Shown here: positions 42,301 through 50,346 of the stretch, piece by piece
How positions within the stretch are numbered: the first letter of the stretch is position 1
How the letters are laid out: each line of letters starts with the position of its first letter
NCBI RefSeq assembly: GCF_002875705.1
Contig: NZ_MCZZ01000148.1
Coordinates: 1-50,346 of the forward strand
Reading direction: 5' to 3'
Source: Vibrio sp. 10N.261.45.E2
GTDB taxonomy: Bacteria; Pseudomonadota; Gammaproteobacteria; Enterobacterales; Vibrionaceae
Length of the DNA stretch: 50,346 nucleotides
Notes under the pieces: model-generated
The model's input: only the letters and a program-made list of their open reading frames with translations
Told to the model about the DNA's origin: nothing
Database searches by the model: none
Made by a program: the position numbers and the translations under genes

Positions 42301-43167
42301 TTATTTTCCTACCGCACCGCCGAGAGTTTTACCTAATCGAAAATTGATGACCTTATGAGAAATTGCATTGTCCTTATAATGGAGTTCAGACATGTCGACA
42401 ATATTATTATAAGCAACCGTCACTTGACCGTTTTCTTCAGTCACTAATACTTTTTGGCCAAAAGCATCCAATCCAATACTTGGGAATTCGGTCATTGCTT
42501 TGGCACCTGGCGCTGGCCCACCAAAAACGAGCAAGGTCGCATTAGGTAGTGACTCCCCTATAGCTTCTGCTTTAGCCTTAAAGTCCCAGTTCATAAACCA
42601 AACCGTGTCACCTTGAGCAAGAACATCTCGTTTAATATTGTTCAGTGTCGTTTCAAAATCATACTCTGATACTAATGTTTCAATGCCGTAGTTCTTTGCT
42701 AAACCTTCGCTCTGCACTGGCGCAATGTTATCTAACCCATTAGTTAGCGATGCCGTTTCTTCTGCATACTGCTCAAGGGCTCCGTTATCCATTATTCCGT
42801 GTCGCTTTTGAATAAACTTAGCATCGGTATAAATTACTTTTTGCTCACCATTTTCAACATAATTCAAAATACGAAATGGCAAATCGAGCCCCACCTGTAA
42901 ACTGTCTTTGAGCAACTGGGTATTCAACTTATCGTCGGTATAAAAGTCCACTCGACTTGGTGCTAAATATTCATTTGCCAGATCTGCTAACCGAGAGTGG
43001 TCGATAGTCAAAACTTTATCTAGCCCTTTATCTTCAGCGTTTCGATCAACAATGAGCACACTCTCATCAACGGCATTTAGTTGTGATTGATGAGCGTTCT
43101 GATCAACAGTCGTTTCACAACCTAGAATGGGCAGAACAAACAAAGCAATTAAAGACAGTTTTTTCAT
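42301..43167 (-). CDS. Lipoprotein with two DUF302-like domains
   Basis: 288 residues. Lipobox LPILGCETT puts a lipidated Cys at 17. Two DUF302-like segments are visible: about 52-115 (QLLKDSLQVGLDLPFRILNY, VENGEQKVIYTD) and about 162-258 (LVFGGPAPGAKAMTEFPSIG, then VTEENGQVTVAYNN). The first is shorter or degenerate. DUF302 proteins are small dimers of unknown function. The gene is AT-rich like its neighbours. Confidence 0.75.
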   Translation of the reverse strand: MKKLSLIALFVLPILGCETTVDQNAHQSQLNAVDESVLIVDRNAEDKGLDKVLTIDHSRLADLANEYLAPSRVDFYTDDKLNTQLLKDSLQVGLDLPFRILNYVENGEQKVIYTDAKFIQKRHGIMDNGALEQYAEETASLTNGLDNIAPVQSEGLAKNYGIETLVSEYDFETTLNNIKRDVLAQGDTVWFMNWDFKAKAEAIGESLPNATLLVFGGPAPGAKAMTEFPSIGLDAFGQKVLVTEENGQVTVAYNNIVDMSELHYKDNAISHKVINFRLGKTLGGAVGK

Positions 43168-43221
43168 AGATAACCTCTCTAAAGTTTGAAAGTGATTGAA
43201 GGCAAAACGAAACCATCAAAT

Positions 43222-43938
43222 CTATTGAATATTATGCTCGGAAACAAAGTCTTCAAGGACCGAATGGGCGTGCTTTGGGTCACCATCATTCAAGTGGGCT
43301 AAATACCCATACAGCGCTTTTTCATGCTCTACCATATAAGTCATTTCTTTTTCATAACCGACTGGGCTGGATGCTTGAATTGGTAAGTATTTTTTCATTC
43401 TGCCAATCATCATCGGCTTAATTACCTTTAGAGCACCTTGAAGTAACTTTTCGTCAGTTCTCGTTTCATGTCGGTCACCCGCCAACGGGCCTGGATGTAG
43501 GAAAGTCGTTTTCTCAAAATCCAGTAGTTCAACTTCATTTTCCATCTCTCCTTTACAGCGAAGATAATGAGAACGAGCTTTGCTATCAGCACCAAGACAT
43601 GACACAACGATCAAGTGTTTCACTCCAAGATCTTTCATGTTTTCTGCGGTAGACACGACTAGGTCAACATCAATTGCACGTAGTTTATCTTTGGTACCCG
43701 ATTTTTTAATCGTGCTACCTAAAGCAATAATCCCAACTTCCGGAAGCTCTGAGCCTAAATGGATGGCAGGAACACTTAGATCACAGTCAATTATCTGCTT
43801 CAATTTCTTATGCTGCGTATTGAGTTCACGTCGAGACAGTGCGTAAACAGTACTGATATTCTGACTGCTTAATAAAGTACTCAAAGTTTCTCGTCCAACT
43901 AAGCCACTCGAACCAGCAATAATGATTGATCTATTCAT
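43222..43938 (-). CDS. NAD(P)-binding atypical short-chain dehydrogenase
   Basis: 238 residues from the ATG at 43938 (frame open to 43992). N-terminal Rossmann motif IIIAGSSGLVGRETL, later HLIVVSCLGADSKARSHYLR with the S-x-Y-x3-K-type region, and FLHPGPLAGDRHETR. It resembles the HTATIP2/YbjT-type atypical SDRs, which often have a regulatory or quinone-reducing role. A NemR-like operator lies just upstream, suggesting induction by electrophiles or oxidants. Confidence 0.82.
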   Translation of the reverse strand: MNRSIIIAGSSGLVGRETLSTLLSSQNISTVYALSRRELNTQHKKLKQIIDCDLSVPAIHLGSELPEVGIIALGSTIKKSGTKDKLRAIDVDLVVSTAENMKDLGVKHLIVVSCLGADSKARSHYLRCKGEMENEVELLDFEKTTFLHPGPLAGDRHETRTDEKLLQGALKVIKPMMIGRMKKYLPIQASSPVGYEKEMTYMVEHEKALYGYLAHLNDGDPKHAHSVLEDFVSEHNIQ

Positions 43939-43994
43939 ATAACATTCACCGTTTAAGTTAGGTCGTCTCGACGTTGTGTATATAATAAACACAA

Positions 43995-44010
43995 CAAACC
44001 GACCGGTCTA
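43995..44010. promoter_or_regulatory. NemR-like TetR-family operator, site 1
   Basis: CAAACCGACCGGTCTA, an inverted repeat AAACC-N4-GGTCT close to the NemR-type box TAGACC-N4-GGTCTA. It lies 57 bp before the SDR gene start. Confidence 0.6.
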
Positions 44011-44038
44011 GTCAGGATATTGTCAACATTGTCAGAAT

Positions 44039-44054
44039 TAGACTGATCGGTTTG
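44039..44054. promoter_or_regulatory. NemR-like TetR-family operator, site 2
   Basis: TAGACTGATCGGTTTG; its complement matches site 1 at 14 of 16 positions and is in the opposite orientation. Sites 1 and 2 could flank two promoters. Confidence 0.5.
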
Positions 44055-44371
44055 AATATTCGAAGGAGAATCGCATTGTCCTTTGAAATATAAATCTGGC
44101 TGGTGAGGAATTAAGACAGGAGCTCTCGACAGGTTTGGGGGGAGTCCTCACTGACGCACCAAAAACCGATGAAAGCCCATTCAAGTATCAGTATATATAT
44201 TACTTGGTCATTAAATGAGTCGTTCAAATATTTGGGACTTAAAACTGAGCGAGTACTCAATGAGGATATTTAGGGGGACAAGCTTTCAAATCACCAATGG
44301 CTACGAAACAAATCTAACACATTAAGTGCTAGAGGTAAGGTCACATCTTTCCAACTACAAGTCTGTGTTAT
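44055..44371. other. Gap without recognisable gene
   Basis: AAGGAG at about 44062 looks like a ribosome site, but no complete plus-strand gene follows; the longest open frame is about 40 codons (about 44087-44215), with no good start codon. Where one would expect a divergent TetR-type regulator for the two operators, none is intact. A decayed regulator is possible but not shown. Confidence 0.35.
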
Positions 44372-44866
44372 TTATTTCTTGGTATTTTCAAGAATAGACT
44401 CGGGAATAATGTTCTCTATCGCAATATACTGACCAACATCTAGGAACGCAAAACAGCTATAAGCCAAGCTACTCCAGCCTAAGATCGACAATGTCAGCAT
44501 ACCAAAGGTTTTCACTCCACTTTGATTCAATCGTTTCGAAACAAAGGTATAACTCGGAATTCCCACTAAGACTGGAGCTAAAATAACCATCGAAAGTTGG
44601 CCGTATTGATTCCATTTTTTCATGAATTTTCTGAGCTTTGGTTTAAAGACTGCGCCTTTTTGTTTCTTGAACAAGGTTGAATAGACGGGAGCAACTTTCC
44701 AACCTGCATATGCAGCAATCATTGCTGGGATTAAATTAAACAACAGCATTTCTGGGTAGGAGTAAGATAGAAACGCAGCAATAGCCGGCCCTGAATAGGT
44801 TTTCCAAAGGCTTAAAAGCGCCATCGATAAACCAATAGCCAAGTATGTTTCAAATGCTAATGTCAT
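44372..44866 (-). CDS. Small polytopic membrane protein, function unknown
   Basis: 164 residues from the ATG at 44866, which follows AGAGGAGAATAGGC. Five hydrophobic segments (about 5-22, 31-48, 78-100, 112-129 and near the end), with basic loops (FKKQKGAVFKPKLRKFMKKW). The frame is open to 44941 but the extra residues overlap the operator. Family not recognised. It has a perfect NemR-like operator 77 bp upstream and so probably belongs to the same regulon as the SDR gene. Confidence 0.72.
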   Translation of the reverse strand: MTLAFETYLAIGLSMALLSLWKTYSGPAIAAFLSYSYPEMLLFNLIPAMIAAYAGWKVAPVYSTLFKKQKGAVFKPKLRKFMKKWNQYGQLSMVILAPVLVGIPSYTFVSKRLNQSGVKTFGMLTLSILGWSSLAYSCFAFLDVGQYIAIENIIPESILENTKK

Positions 44867-44943
44867 GCCTATTCTCCTCTCACGGGTATACAGTTTCAAC
44901 GAACCGATTGTCTGATTTGAAGTGCTGAATGAATCACACACAA

Positions 44944-44959
44944 CACAGACCGACCGGTC
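44944..44959. promoter_or_regulatory. NemR-like TetR-family operator, site 3
   Basis: CAGACCGACCGGTCTA contains the perfect inverted repeat AGACC-GACC-GGTCT and matches site 1 at 15 of 16 positions. It lies upstream of the small membrane-protein gene. Confidence 0.65.
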
Positions 44960-45098
44960 TAGTTGTTACTTTGTTATCCTATGCAAACCTAGAAAGCTGG
45001 GAGTTACATACTCAAACCAGTGAATGAGTATTGGCGTCAATCTCGCAGCCGTGTAGACTCTAACTAAGGATAACCATTGACTTGAAAAGGAAAGAGTT

Positions 45099-45422
45099 TT
45101 GGCAGAATTCAAATACAAGCAACTAACTCAAGAAGAACAAGACAAGCTAGATGCAGCTGCATTTCGTCGCCTATTATCTCATCTAGACAGCAATAAAGAC
45201 GTGCAAAACATCGACCTAATGATCTTGGCTGGCTTTTGCCGAAATTGCTTTAGCAAATGGTATGCAGCAGAAGCTGAATTGATGGGAGTCAATTTAGATT
45301 TAGACGATGCACGTGAACGTGTTTATGGTATGACTTACGATGAGTGGAAAGCTAACCATCAACCGAAAGCAACTCCTGAACAATTGGCCGCATTTGAAGC
45401 TCGCCAAACGAAAAAGAGTTAA
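45099..45422 (+). CDS. DUF1244 protein
   Basis: 107 residues. Matches the DUF1244 family by AAAFRRLLSHLDSNKDVQNI, then GFCRNCFSKWYAAEAELMGV and YGMTYDEWKANHQ, with the paired Cys of CRNC. Function unknown; most members are small soluble helical proteins. The start is TTG, with AAGGAAAGAG about 4 bp upstream, and no ATG alternative gives the N-terminus. Followed by a terminator. Confidence 0.88.
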   Translation: MAEFKYKQLTQEEQDKLDAAAFRRLLSHLDSNKDVQNIDLMILAGFCRNCFSKWYAAEAELMGVNLDLDDARERVYGMTYDEWKANHQPKATPEQLAAFEARQTKKS

Positions 45423-45517
45423 GAAATTGAACGCCAAATGAAAGTTCGTATTCTGAGCGAGCTTTTATTATCGATTGAACGAATCCCTACTTTCAATCAT
45501 CAATATTCAATTAACAA

Positions 45518-45553
45518 AAAGCCCAGTAACTCAAACAGTTACTGGGCTTTCTT
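45518..45553. terminator. Bidirectional terminator between the DUF1244 and RND genes
   Basis: AAAGCCCAGTAACT pairs perfectly with AGTTACTGGGCTTT over a 5-nt loop; T-rich on both sides. Confidence 0.9.
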
Positions 45554-45617
45554 TATCAAGCTTTAAACTTATACTAGCTATAAAAACTATCTATAGTCTA
45601 GCCCTTCGTTTTACCAA

Positions 45618-48600
45618 CTAACCGTGACTGCTTCTTCCAACATTGTCATGGCTAAGCTCTTTATTAAGCACCGCTTCCACGTGGCCCGGAGAGCGTGTTG
45701 AGCCAGAAATCAGTCGGTACATCGCAGGAATCACGAACAGAGTTACCAGTGTCGCGAAGCCCATACCGAAGAAGATAACCGTACCCACAGCCACTCGGCT
45801 TTCATAGCCAGCCCCCGTTGAGGTAATCAATGGAATCGCACCCGCTAGCGTAGTAAACGCGGTCATCATGATTGGACGTAAGCGTCGAGCAGATGCATCA
45901 ATGATCGCTTTTTCGAACTCAATGCCACGGTCACGAAGTTGGTTAGCAAACTCAACGATCAAGATACCGTTTTTGGTTACCATGCCGATCAACATGATCA
46001 TACCGATCTGGCTATAAACGTTGAGCCCTTGGCTCATCAACACCAAACCTAAGAAGCCACCAAAGATACCCATAGGTACGGTGAACATCACCACCAACGG
46101 GTTGATGAAGCTTTCAAATTGTGCGGCCAATACCAAGTACGCTACCAACATCGCTAGCGCAAACACCACTAGGATACTCGATTGGTTCTCTTTAAAGTCT
46201 TTTGACTCGCCAGAGTAGCTCACTGAAATATCACCCGGTAGTTGCTCAATTGCTTGCTCATCAAGGAAATCTAGAGCATCACCCAGTGTGTAACCTTCCA
46301 TTAGGTTCGCTTTAATAGTCACCGATTTTTGCTTGTTGTAGTGCGACAAACGAATCGATGAAGCCACTTCTTCAATGTGCGTCAGCGTATCGAGTGTAAC
46401 CAACTCTCCAGACTGAGTTCGCATGTAGATTTGGCTTAGGTCGTTCGCGTTGTTGAAGCTGTTTTCATCACCACGAAGGTAAACGTCGTACTCCTCACCG
46501 CGCTCAACAAAGGTCGTTTCACTGCGACCACCAAGCATGATTTCCAAGGTATCTGAGATATCAGAAACACTCACACCTAGCTCTGCAGCACGCTGCTTGT
46601 CTACAGTAACCAATAGCTCTGGCGTTTTCTCGGAGTAATCGATATCCGCACCTTCCATCATTGGTGAATCTTCAGCCGCTTGCTTTAAGCTCTCTGCCCA
46701 CTTTTGGAGTTCAGTGTAATCAGAACCGCCAAGTACAAATTGAACAGGCTCACTTGAACCACCTTTGAAGCCCGGCATGAACGGAAATACACGTACATCA
46801 GGAATACCATTCAACGATTTACGAACTTCGTTCAAGGCTTGTTGTGCTGTAACGTCACGCTCATCCCAATCTTCTAAGATCATGATTACAAAGCCCGTTT
46901 GGTCGCCCGCATTACCACCAAACGCTGGAGACTGAATACTGAATGACTTCAAGAAGCCTTGACCAAGCAATGGCATTAGACGCTCTTCTACGATGTCCAT
47001 GTTGGCAGACATACGGTTGTAACTGGTTGCATCAGCACCACGAACAAACGCAAAGATAACACCACGGTCTTCTTGTGGCGTCAGTTGCGATGGCACTTGT
47101 TGCATCAAGCCATAACTGCCACCCATACACGCGATAATGATGATTGGAGCAGCCCAGCGCCAGTTTAGAGCACGGCGCAATACCGAGCGGTATCCAGACT
47201 CAAGCTTGCCAAATACGCGTTCAACAAACAGGTTAAAACGGTTTGGTTTAACGTTCGCTTTAAGGATCTTACTGCCTAGCACTGGCGTTAGCGTCAATGC
47301 GACGAGCGACGAGAAGATCACCGACATAGCAAGCAATACAGAGAACTCGGTAAACAGAAGACCAACCATGCCGTCCATGAACGAGATTGGTAGGAATACC
47401 ATCACCAATACAAGTGTCGTTGCGATTACCGCGAAGCCAACCTCTCGTGTCCCTTTATAGGCCGCAAGCAGTGGCGATTCACCACGTTCAATGTGGTGGA
47501 AAATGTTCTCAACCACTACGATTGCATCATCAACCACCAAGCCAATCGATAGGATAAGTGCCATCAAGGTAATCAGGTTGATAGAGAACCCAAAATAGTA
47601 AGCCGCAATAAACGACGAGATCAGAGATACAGGTACCGTTACCGCTGGAATAAGTGTTGCTCGAGCTTGACCAATAAAGATGTAAAGCACAAGGATAACC
47701 AAACCACCCGTAATAAAGAGTGTGCTGTAAACTTCTGAAATCGAACGGTCGATAAAGACTGTGGAATCATAGTCGACAGCCAAACGAGTACCATCAGGCA
47801 AGAACTTCTGAATCGCTTCGACTTCTTTATGGACAAGGTCAGCAACTTCAAGTGGGTTCGCATCTGACTGAGGCACAATACCCATGCTTACGTTGACTAC
47901 GCCGTCACTCTTAAAGGTCGAGTTCTCGTTTTCTGCACCAATGTAAACATCCGCTACGTCTTTCAAGTAGATAGGTGTGTTATCAGAGGCACGCTTTACC
48001 ACTAGGTATTCGAAATCTTCAGCTTCAGTGTAAGAACGAGCGGTACGAACCGACATCACAATCGCATCGTTACGTACTTCACCACCTGGGCTTTCAATGT
48101 TCTCACTGTTCAACGCAGAAGTGATGTCCGAGGTAGTAACACCACGACCAGCCATCTGAGCAGGTTTCAGCTTCACGTACATTACTTTGTACAAACCACC
48201 TGAGATATCCACCGAGCTCACACCTGAGATCAAACTAAAGCGGTCAATCAACACACGTTCTGTATAGTCGGTTAACTGCGTTCGGTCCATCTCCGTCGAG
48301 CTTAAGTTGATGTAGACCGAGGCTTCACCACTACCATTGTTCTTGTAAACAATCGGGTCGTCAGCTTCGTCTGGCAATGAACGCTGCGCACGCGCTACGG
48401 CATCACGGACATCACTCACACCAGTATTAAGATCGTAACCAAGCTCAAAGGTAATCGTAATACGCGACATACCGTTACGGGTTGTGGATTCGATCTCATC
48501 GATACCACTGATGCCGGATAACTGGTCTTCAAGGTTGGAGGTTATTTGGCTTTCAATGATGGTGGCAGAGGCACCCTCATAACGAGTACTGATCGATACT

Positions 48601-48731
48601 ACCGGGCTCTCAATATCAGGCATCTCACGAACCGCGAGCTTATTGAAAGAGACAATACCAAACACAACCAATAGTAGGCTCAATACGACGGCCGCTACTG
48701 GTCTCTTTACAGAAACATCAGATAACAACAT
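45618..48731 (-). CDS. RND-family efflux permease
   Basis: 1037 residues, two-fold repeat of six helices plus a large periplasmic loop. Seen: N-terminal VSVKRPVAAVVLSLLLVVFG, the periplasmic subdomains, and the proton-relay helix GLVVDDAIVVVENIFHHIE. It exports drugs, bile acids or other amphiphiles using proton motive force. Its start overlaps the adaptor stop by one base (TAATG), so translation is coupled. No outer-membrane factor gene is present; TolC is the likely partner. Confidence 0.95.
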   Translation of the reverse strand: MLLSDVSVKRPVAAVVLSLLLVVFGIVSFNKLAVREMPDIESPVVSISTRYEGASATIIESQITSNLEDQLSGISGIDEIESTTRNGMSRITITFELGYDLNTGVSDVRDAVARAQRSLPDEADDPIVYKNNGSGEASVYINLSSTEMDRTQLTDYTERVLIDRFSLISGVSSVDISGGLYKVMYVKLKPAQMAGRGVTTSDITSALNSENIESPGGEVRNDAIVMSVRTARSYTEAEDFEYLVVKRASDNTPIYLKDVADVYIGAENENSTFKSDGVVNVSMGIVPQSDANPLEVADLVHKEVEAIQKFLPDGTRLAVDYDSTVFIDRSISEVYSTLFITGGLVILVLYIFIGQARATLIPAVTVPVSLISSFIAAYYFGFSINLITLMALILSIGLVVDDAIVVVENIFHHIERGESPLLAAYKGTREVGFAVIATTLVLVMVFLPISFMDGMVGLLFTEFSVLLAMSVIFSSLVALTLTPVLGSKILKANVKPNRFNLFVERVFGKLESGYRSVLRRALNWRWAAPIIIIACMGGSYGLMQQVPSQLTPQEDRGVIFAFVRGADATSYNRMSANMDIVEERLMPLLGQGFLKSFSIQSPAFGGNAGDQTGFVIMILEDWDERDVTAQQALNEVRKSLNGIPDVRVFPFMPGFKGGSSEPVQFVLGGSDYTELQKWAESLKQAAEDSPMMEGADIDYSEKTPELLVTVDKQRAAELGVSVSDISDTLEIMLGGRSETTFVERGEEYDVYLRGDENSFNNANDLSQIYMRTQSGELVTLDTLTHIEEVASSIRLSHYNKQKSVTIKANLMEGYTLGDALDFLDEQAIEQLPGDISVSYSGESKDFKENQSSILVVFALAMLVAYLVLAAQFESFINPLVVMFTVPMGIFGGFLGLVLMSQGLNVYSQIGMIMLIGMVTKNGILIVEFANQLRDRGIEFEKAIIDASARRLRPIMMTAFTTLAGAIPLITSTGAGYESRVAVGTVIFFGMGFATLVTLFVIPAMYRLISGSTRSPGHVEAVLNKELSHDNVGRSSHG

Positions 48732-49807
48732 TAGTTAGCGCCTTCTTGTGCTTTTTTGTCACTCGCTGTACCAGTAGGGCGATTAACGGCAAGCTCTTGA
48801 ACCAAGACGCCGTCACGCATGTTCACGATACCTTGCACCACGATCTTCTGACCAATTTCGATACCTTTGTCGATCACGACTTCGTTATCAATACGTGCTC
48901 CAAGGAAAACTTCTGTACGTTTTGCTTTGTTGTCTTCGTCAATAACATAGACGAAACGCTTCGTTCCTGAATACTCAAGCGCTTGAACTGGAATGATTGG
49001 CGCTTCCACTGGTGGAAAGTCCATATCCGCTGCCACTAACATACCCGGCTTTAGATAGTCATTATTGTTGTCGAAGTGGATTCGAACTCGAAGGTTCAAG
49101 GTTTCAGCGTTAATACGAGAATCGATGCCTACTACAGTACCCGTGAACTGAGTGTCGCCCCATGCGCTGGTGCGCGCGGTTACTTTCATACCTTTTGATA
49201 GTTTAGAAAGGTAACGTTCCGGGATCTGCAGGTCTAATTGCATGACCGATAGATCATCTAGGGTCACAAGTTCAGTACCTGCTGTGACCATTTTACCGCG
49301 GCTAAAGTCGATGAAACCAACAGTGCCCGAGAATGGCGCGCTGATGTGAAGATCTTTCAGATTGGCATTTGCAGCAGCTAAACGAGCGTTGGCGATCTCT
49401 ACGTTGGTTTTCTGAGCATCAATTTCAGTTTGCGTGATCGCGTTACGTTTCACTAGGCGTTGAAATTCCGCTAGCTTACGTTGCTCGTCTTTTAGATAAG
49501 CTTGAGCTTCTGCTACCGCCGCTTTCGCTTTGTCATCATCAAGTTGAACCAACATCTGCCCTTTAGTGACATCTTGGTTTGCTTTGATGTTGATAGAATC
49601 CACTCGGCCAGCGACTTCAGAAGTGATCATGACCGATTGCTCGGCTTCTAACTTACCAACCAACGAAAGAGATTGGCTAACTTGGTGAATATCAACCTGC
49701 TCAGTAACAACAGTGACAGTGCTCGGGCCCATACGCTTTGCAAGTACGGCTGGAGACGCCATGAGAATAGACAAGCTCAGCAGGGTTAAAACAGATTTAT
49801 TCTTCAT
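48731..49807 (-). CDS. RND periplasmic adaptor (membrane-fusion protein)
   Basis: 358 residues from the ATG at 49807 (the frame begins at a TTG at 49822). Signal peptide MKNKSVLTLLSLSILMASPA, cleaved near AVLA, not a lipobox. Lipoyl-type half-motifs flank a coiled-coil hairpin (AEAQAYLKDEQRKLAEFQRL, then TEIDAQKTNVEIANARLAAA), followed by beta-barrel and membrane-proximal domains. Joins the permease to the outer-membrane factor. Operon partner of the RND permease. A short repeat copy ends 25 bp upstream. Confidence 0.95.
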   Translation of the reverse strand: MKNKSVLTLLSLSILMASPAVLAKRMGPSTVTVVTEQVDIHQVSQSLSLVGKLEAEQSVMITSEVAGRVDSINIKANQDVTKGQMLVQLDDDKAKAAVAEAQAYLKDEQRKLAEFQRLVKRNAITQTEIDAQKTNVEIANARLAAANANLKDLHISAPFSGTVGFIDFSRGKMVTAGTELVTLDDLSVMQLDLQIPERYLSKLSKGMKVTARTSAWGDTQFTGTVVGIDSRINAETLNLRVRIHFDNNNDYLKPGMLVAADMDFPPVEAPIIPVQALEYSGTKRFVYVIDEDNKAKRTEVFLGARIDNEVVIDKGIEIGQKIVVQGIVNMRDGVLVQELAVNRPTGTASDKKAQEGAN

Positions 49808-49832
49808 AATTATGGTCTGCAAGTAAGGTTTA

Positions 49833-49910
49833 TACCGATCACAGGAGTAAGTGGTCAGGAATAGCGCTTTAACAAGCTACGATGACCAATTATTTACTAC
49901 GATTGGTATT
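49833..49910. repeat. Dispersed repeat, copy C, internally deleted (78 bp)
   Basis: Starts ATACCGATCACAG, ends TTACTACGATTGGTAT, both ends matching copies A and B, with AATAGCGC and TTTAACAAGCTA retained inside. The middle is missing. It lies 25 bp before the adaptor start. The remaining gap to 50171 shows no gene beyond a spurious frame that starts in the repeat. Confidence 0.75.
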
Positions 49911-50171
49911 ATTATCTATAAATGAAATTAACCGTATTCTATCAACTGATGAATACTGTAACGTCAAGAAGTGTAAATCTAGATTAAATTTCGTTTACGT
50001 TTTATGTGGGTTTAGCCGAAACAATAGCAATACCGAAAGCCAACAACCTCAATGCCTTACCTCTTAGTACGTAGACCTTAGTACAGATGTTCACTTCACG
50101 AGCAATATGCGTACTTTTCGCCATCTTTGCCCAAAAAGGCAGCATTTAACACAAAACCATAAGAAAAACCC

Positions 50172-50199
50172 TTTACAGGTTTAGCGTGTTTGCTATGAT
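50172..50199 (+). promoter_or_regulatory. Promoter of the tRNA-Tyr transcript
   Basis: TTTACA (50172-50177), 16-bp spacer, TATGAT (50194-50199), then a GC-rich discriminator GCGCTCCGC, the mark of stringently controlled stable-RNA promoters. Confidence 0.75.
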
Positions 50200-50213
50200 G
50201 CGCTCCGCACTTG

Positions 50214-50239
50214 AGAGATGCGTTGGGAAAAACATCTCT
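50214..50239 (+). other. Hairpin in the tRNA leader
   Basis: AGAGATG pairs with CATCTCT over a 12-nt loop in the transcribed leader, 37 bp before tRNA-Tyr. Possible processing signal for tRNA 5' maturation. Confidence 0.45.
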
Positions 50240-50275
50240 TTAGCCTATCCATTATGAGTTAGGAAAAAACACCCT

Positions 50276-50346
<71 letters not shown>

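Noticed and set aside
44087..44215. About 40-codon frame with TGLGGVLTDA, faintly TetR-like
   Set aside because: No start codon, no helix-turn-helix continuation and too short; kept only as a possibility in the gap entry.
49882..50067. 61-codon frame starting in repeat copy C
   Set aside because: Begins within the repeat, lacks a ribosome site and has no recognisable product.

Overview
The window looks like a piece of a Vibrio chromosome, most like the Splendidus clade. The evidence is moderate-to-low GC, Vibrio-type protein sequences (OmpU-like porin, DUF3332 lipoprotein, a globin and DUF1244 protein), the 4.5S RNA/atl/ybaY/tesB neighbourhood, and short dispersed repeats that I recall as common in Vibrio. 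No phage, IS transposase, integron or CRISPR array is visible. Most of it is ordinary gammaproteobacterial chromosome with many small, independently oriented transcription units.

Layout. 1-3.1 kb: end of a VOC protein, then the peroxide-defence genes ahpC and ahpF behind a clear OxyR site. 3.1-4.6 kb: LysE-type exporter divergent from an Lrp/AsnC regulator, followed by a 268-bp MITE-like element. 4.7-7.6 kb: serine dehydratase and a sodium/solute symporter. 7.9-13 kb: an MFS transporter, a tandem SnoaL-like protein of unknown function, a general porin and a LacI-family regulator, all on the plus strand. A 14-bp operator-like motif occurs both upstream of the MFS gene and at the regulator's own promoter, so this reads as an uptake/catabolic locus for an unidentified substrate. 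13.1-15.9 kb: Cys-type sulfatase plus DUF4345 membrane protein, divergent from an outer-membrane barrel protein. 16-20.3 kb: globin, VOC protein, LysR regulator, GH4 phospho-glycosidase and ChbG deacetylase. 20.3-25.6 kb: redox group with SoxR, an FMN reductase carrying a textbook SoxR promoter, a DUF1439 lipoprotein, a DCC thiol protein, a 31-residue membrane ORF, a UbiB-type kinase and a secreted glutathione peroxidase. 25.6-31.2 kb: GNAT, RhtB exporter, and a small surface-polysaccharide group (flippase, GT2, GT4). 31.3-34.8 kb: RNase H, AzlCD exporter with AraC regulator, small lipoprotein. 34.8-38 kb: ffs (4.5S RNA), membrane protein, atl, ybaY, tesB. 38-40.4 kb: a repeat-containing coiled-coil membrane protein, Lrp regulator and PLP enzyme. 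40.5-44.9 kb: AT-rich group of envelope proteins of unknown function and two genes preceded by NemR-like operators. 45.1-50.3 kb: DUF1244 protein, RND efflux pump, and the start of tRNA-Tyr at the right edge.

Themes. Redox and electrophile stress recurs: OxyR site/ahpCF, SoxR box/FMN reductase, glutathione peroxidase, NemR-like boxes. Carbohydrate or organic-acid acquisition is the second theme (MFS/SnoaL/porin/LacI locus, sulfatase, GH4/ChbG). The most promising unknowns are the SnoaL-tandem uptake locus, the three copies of a roughly 160-bp repeat that each end 22-27 bp before a start codon, the SoxR-controlled flavin reductase, and the orphan NemR-like operator set.
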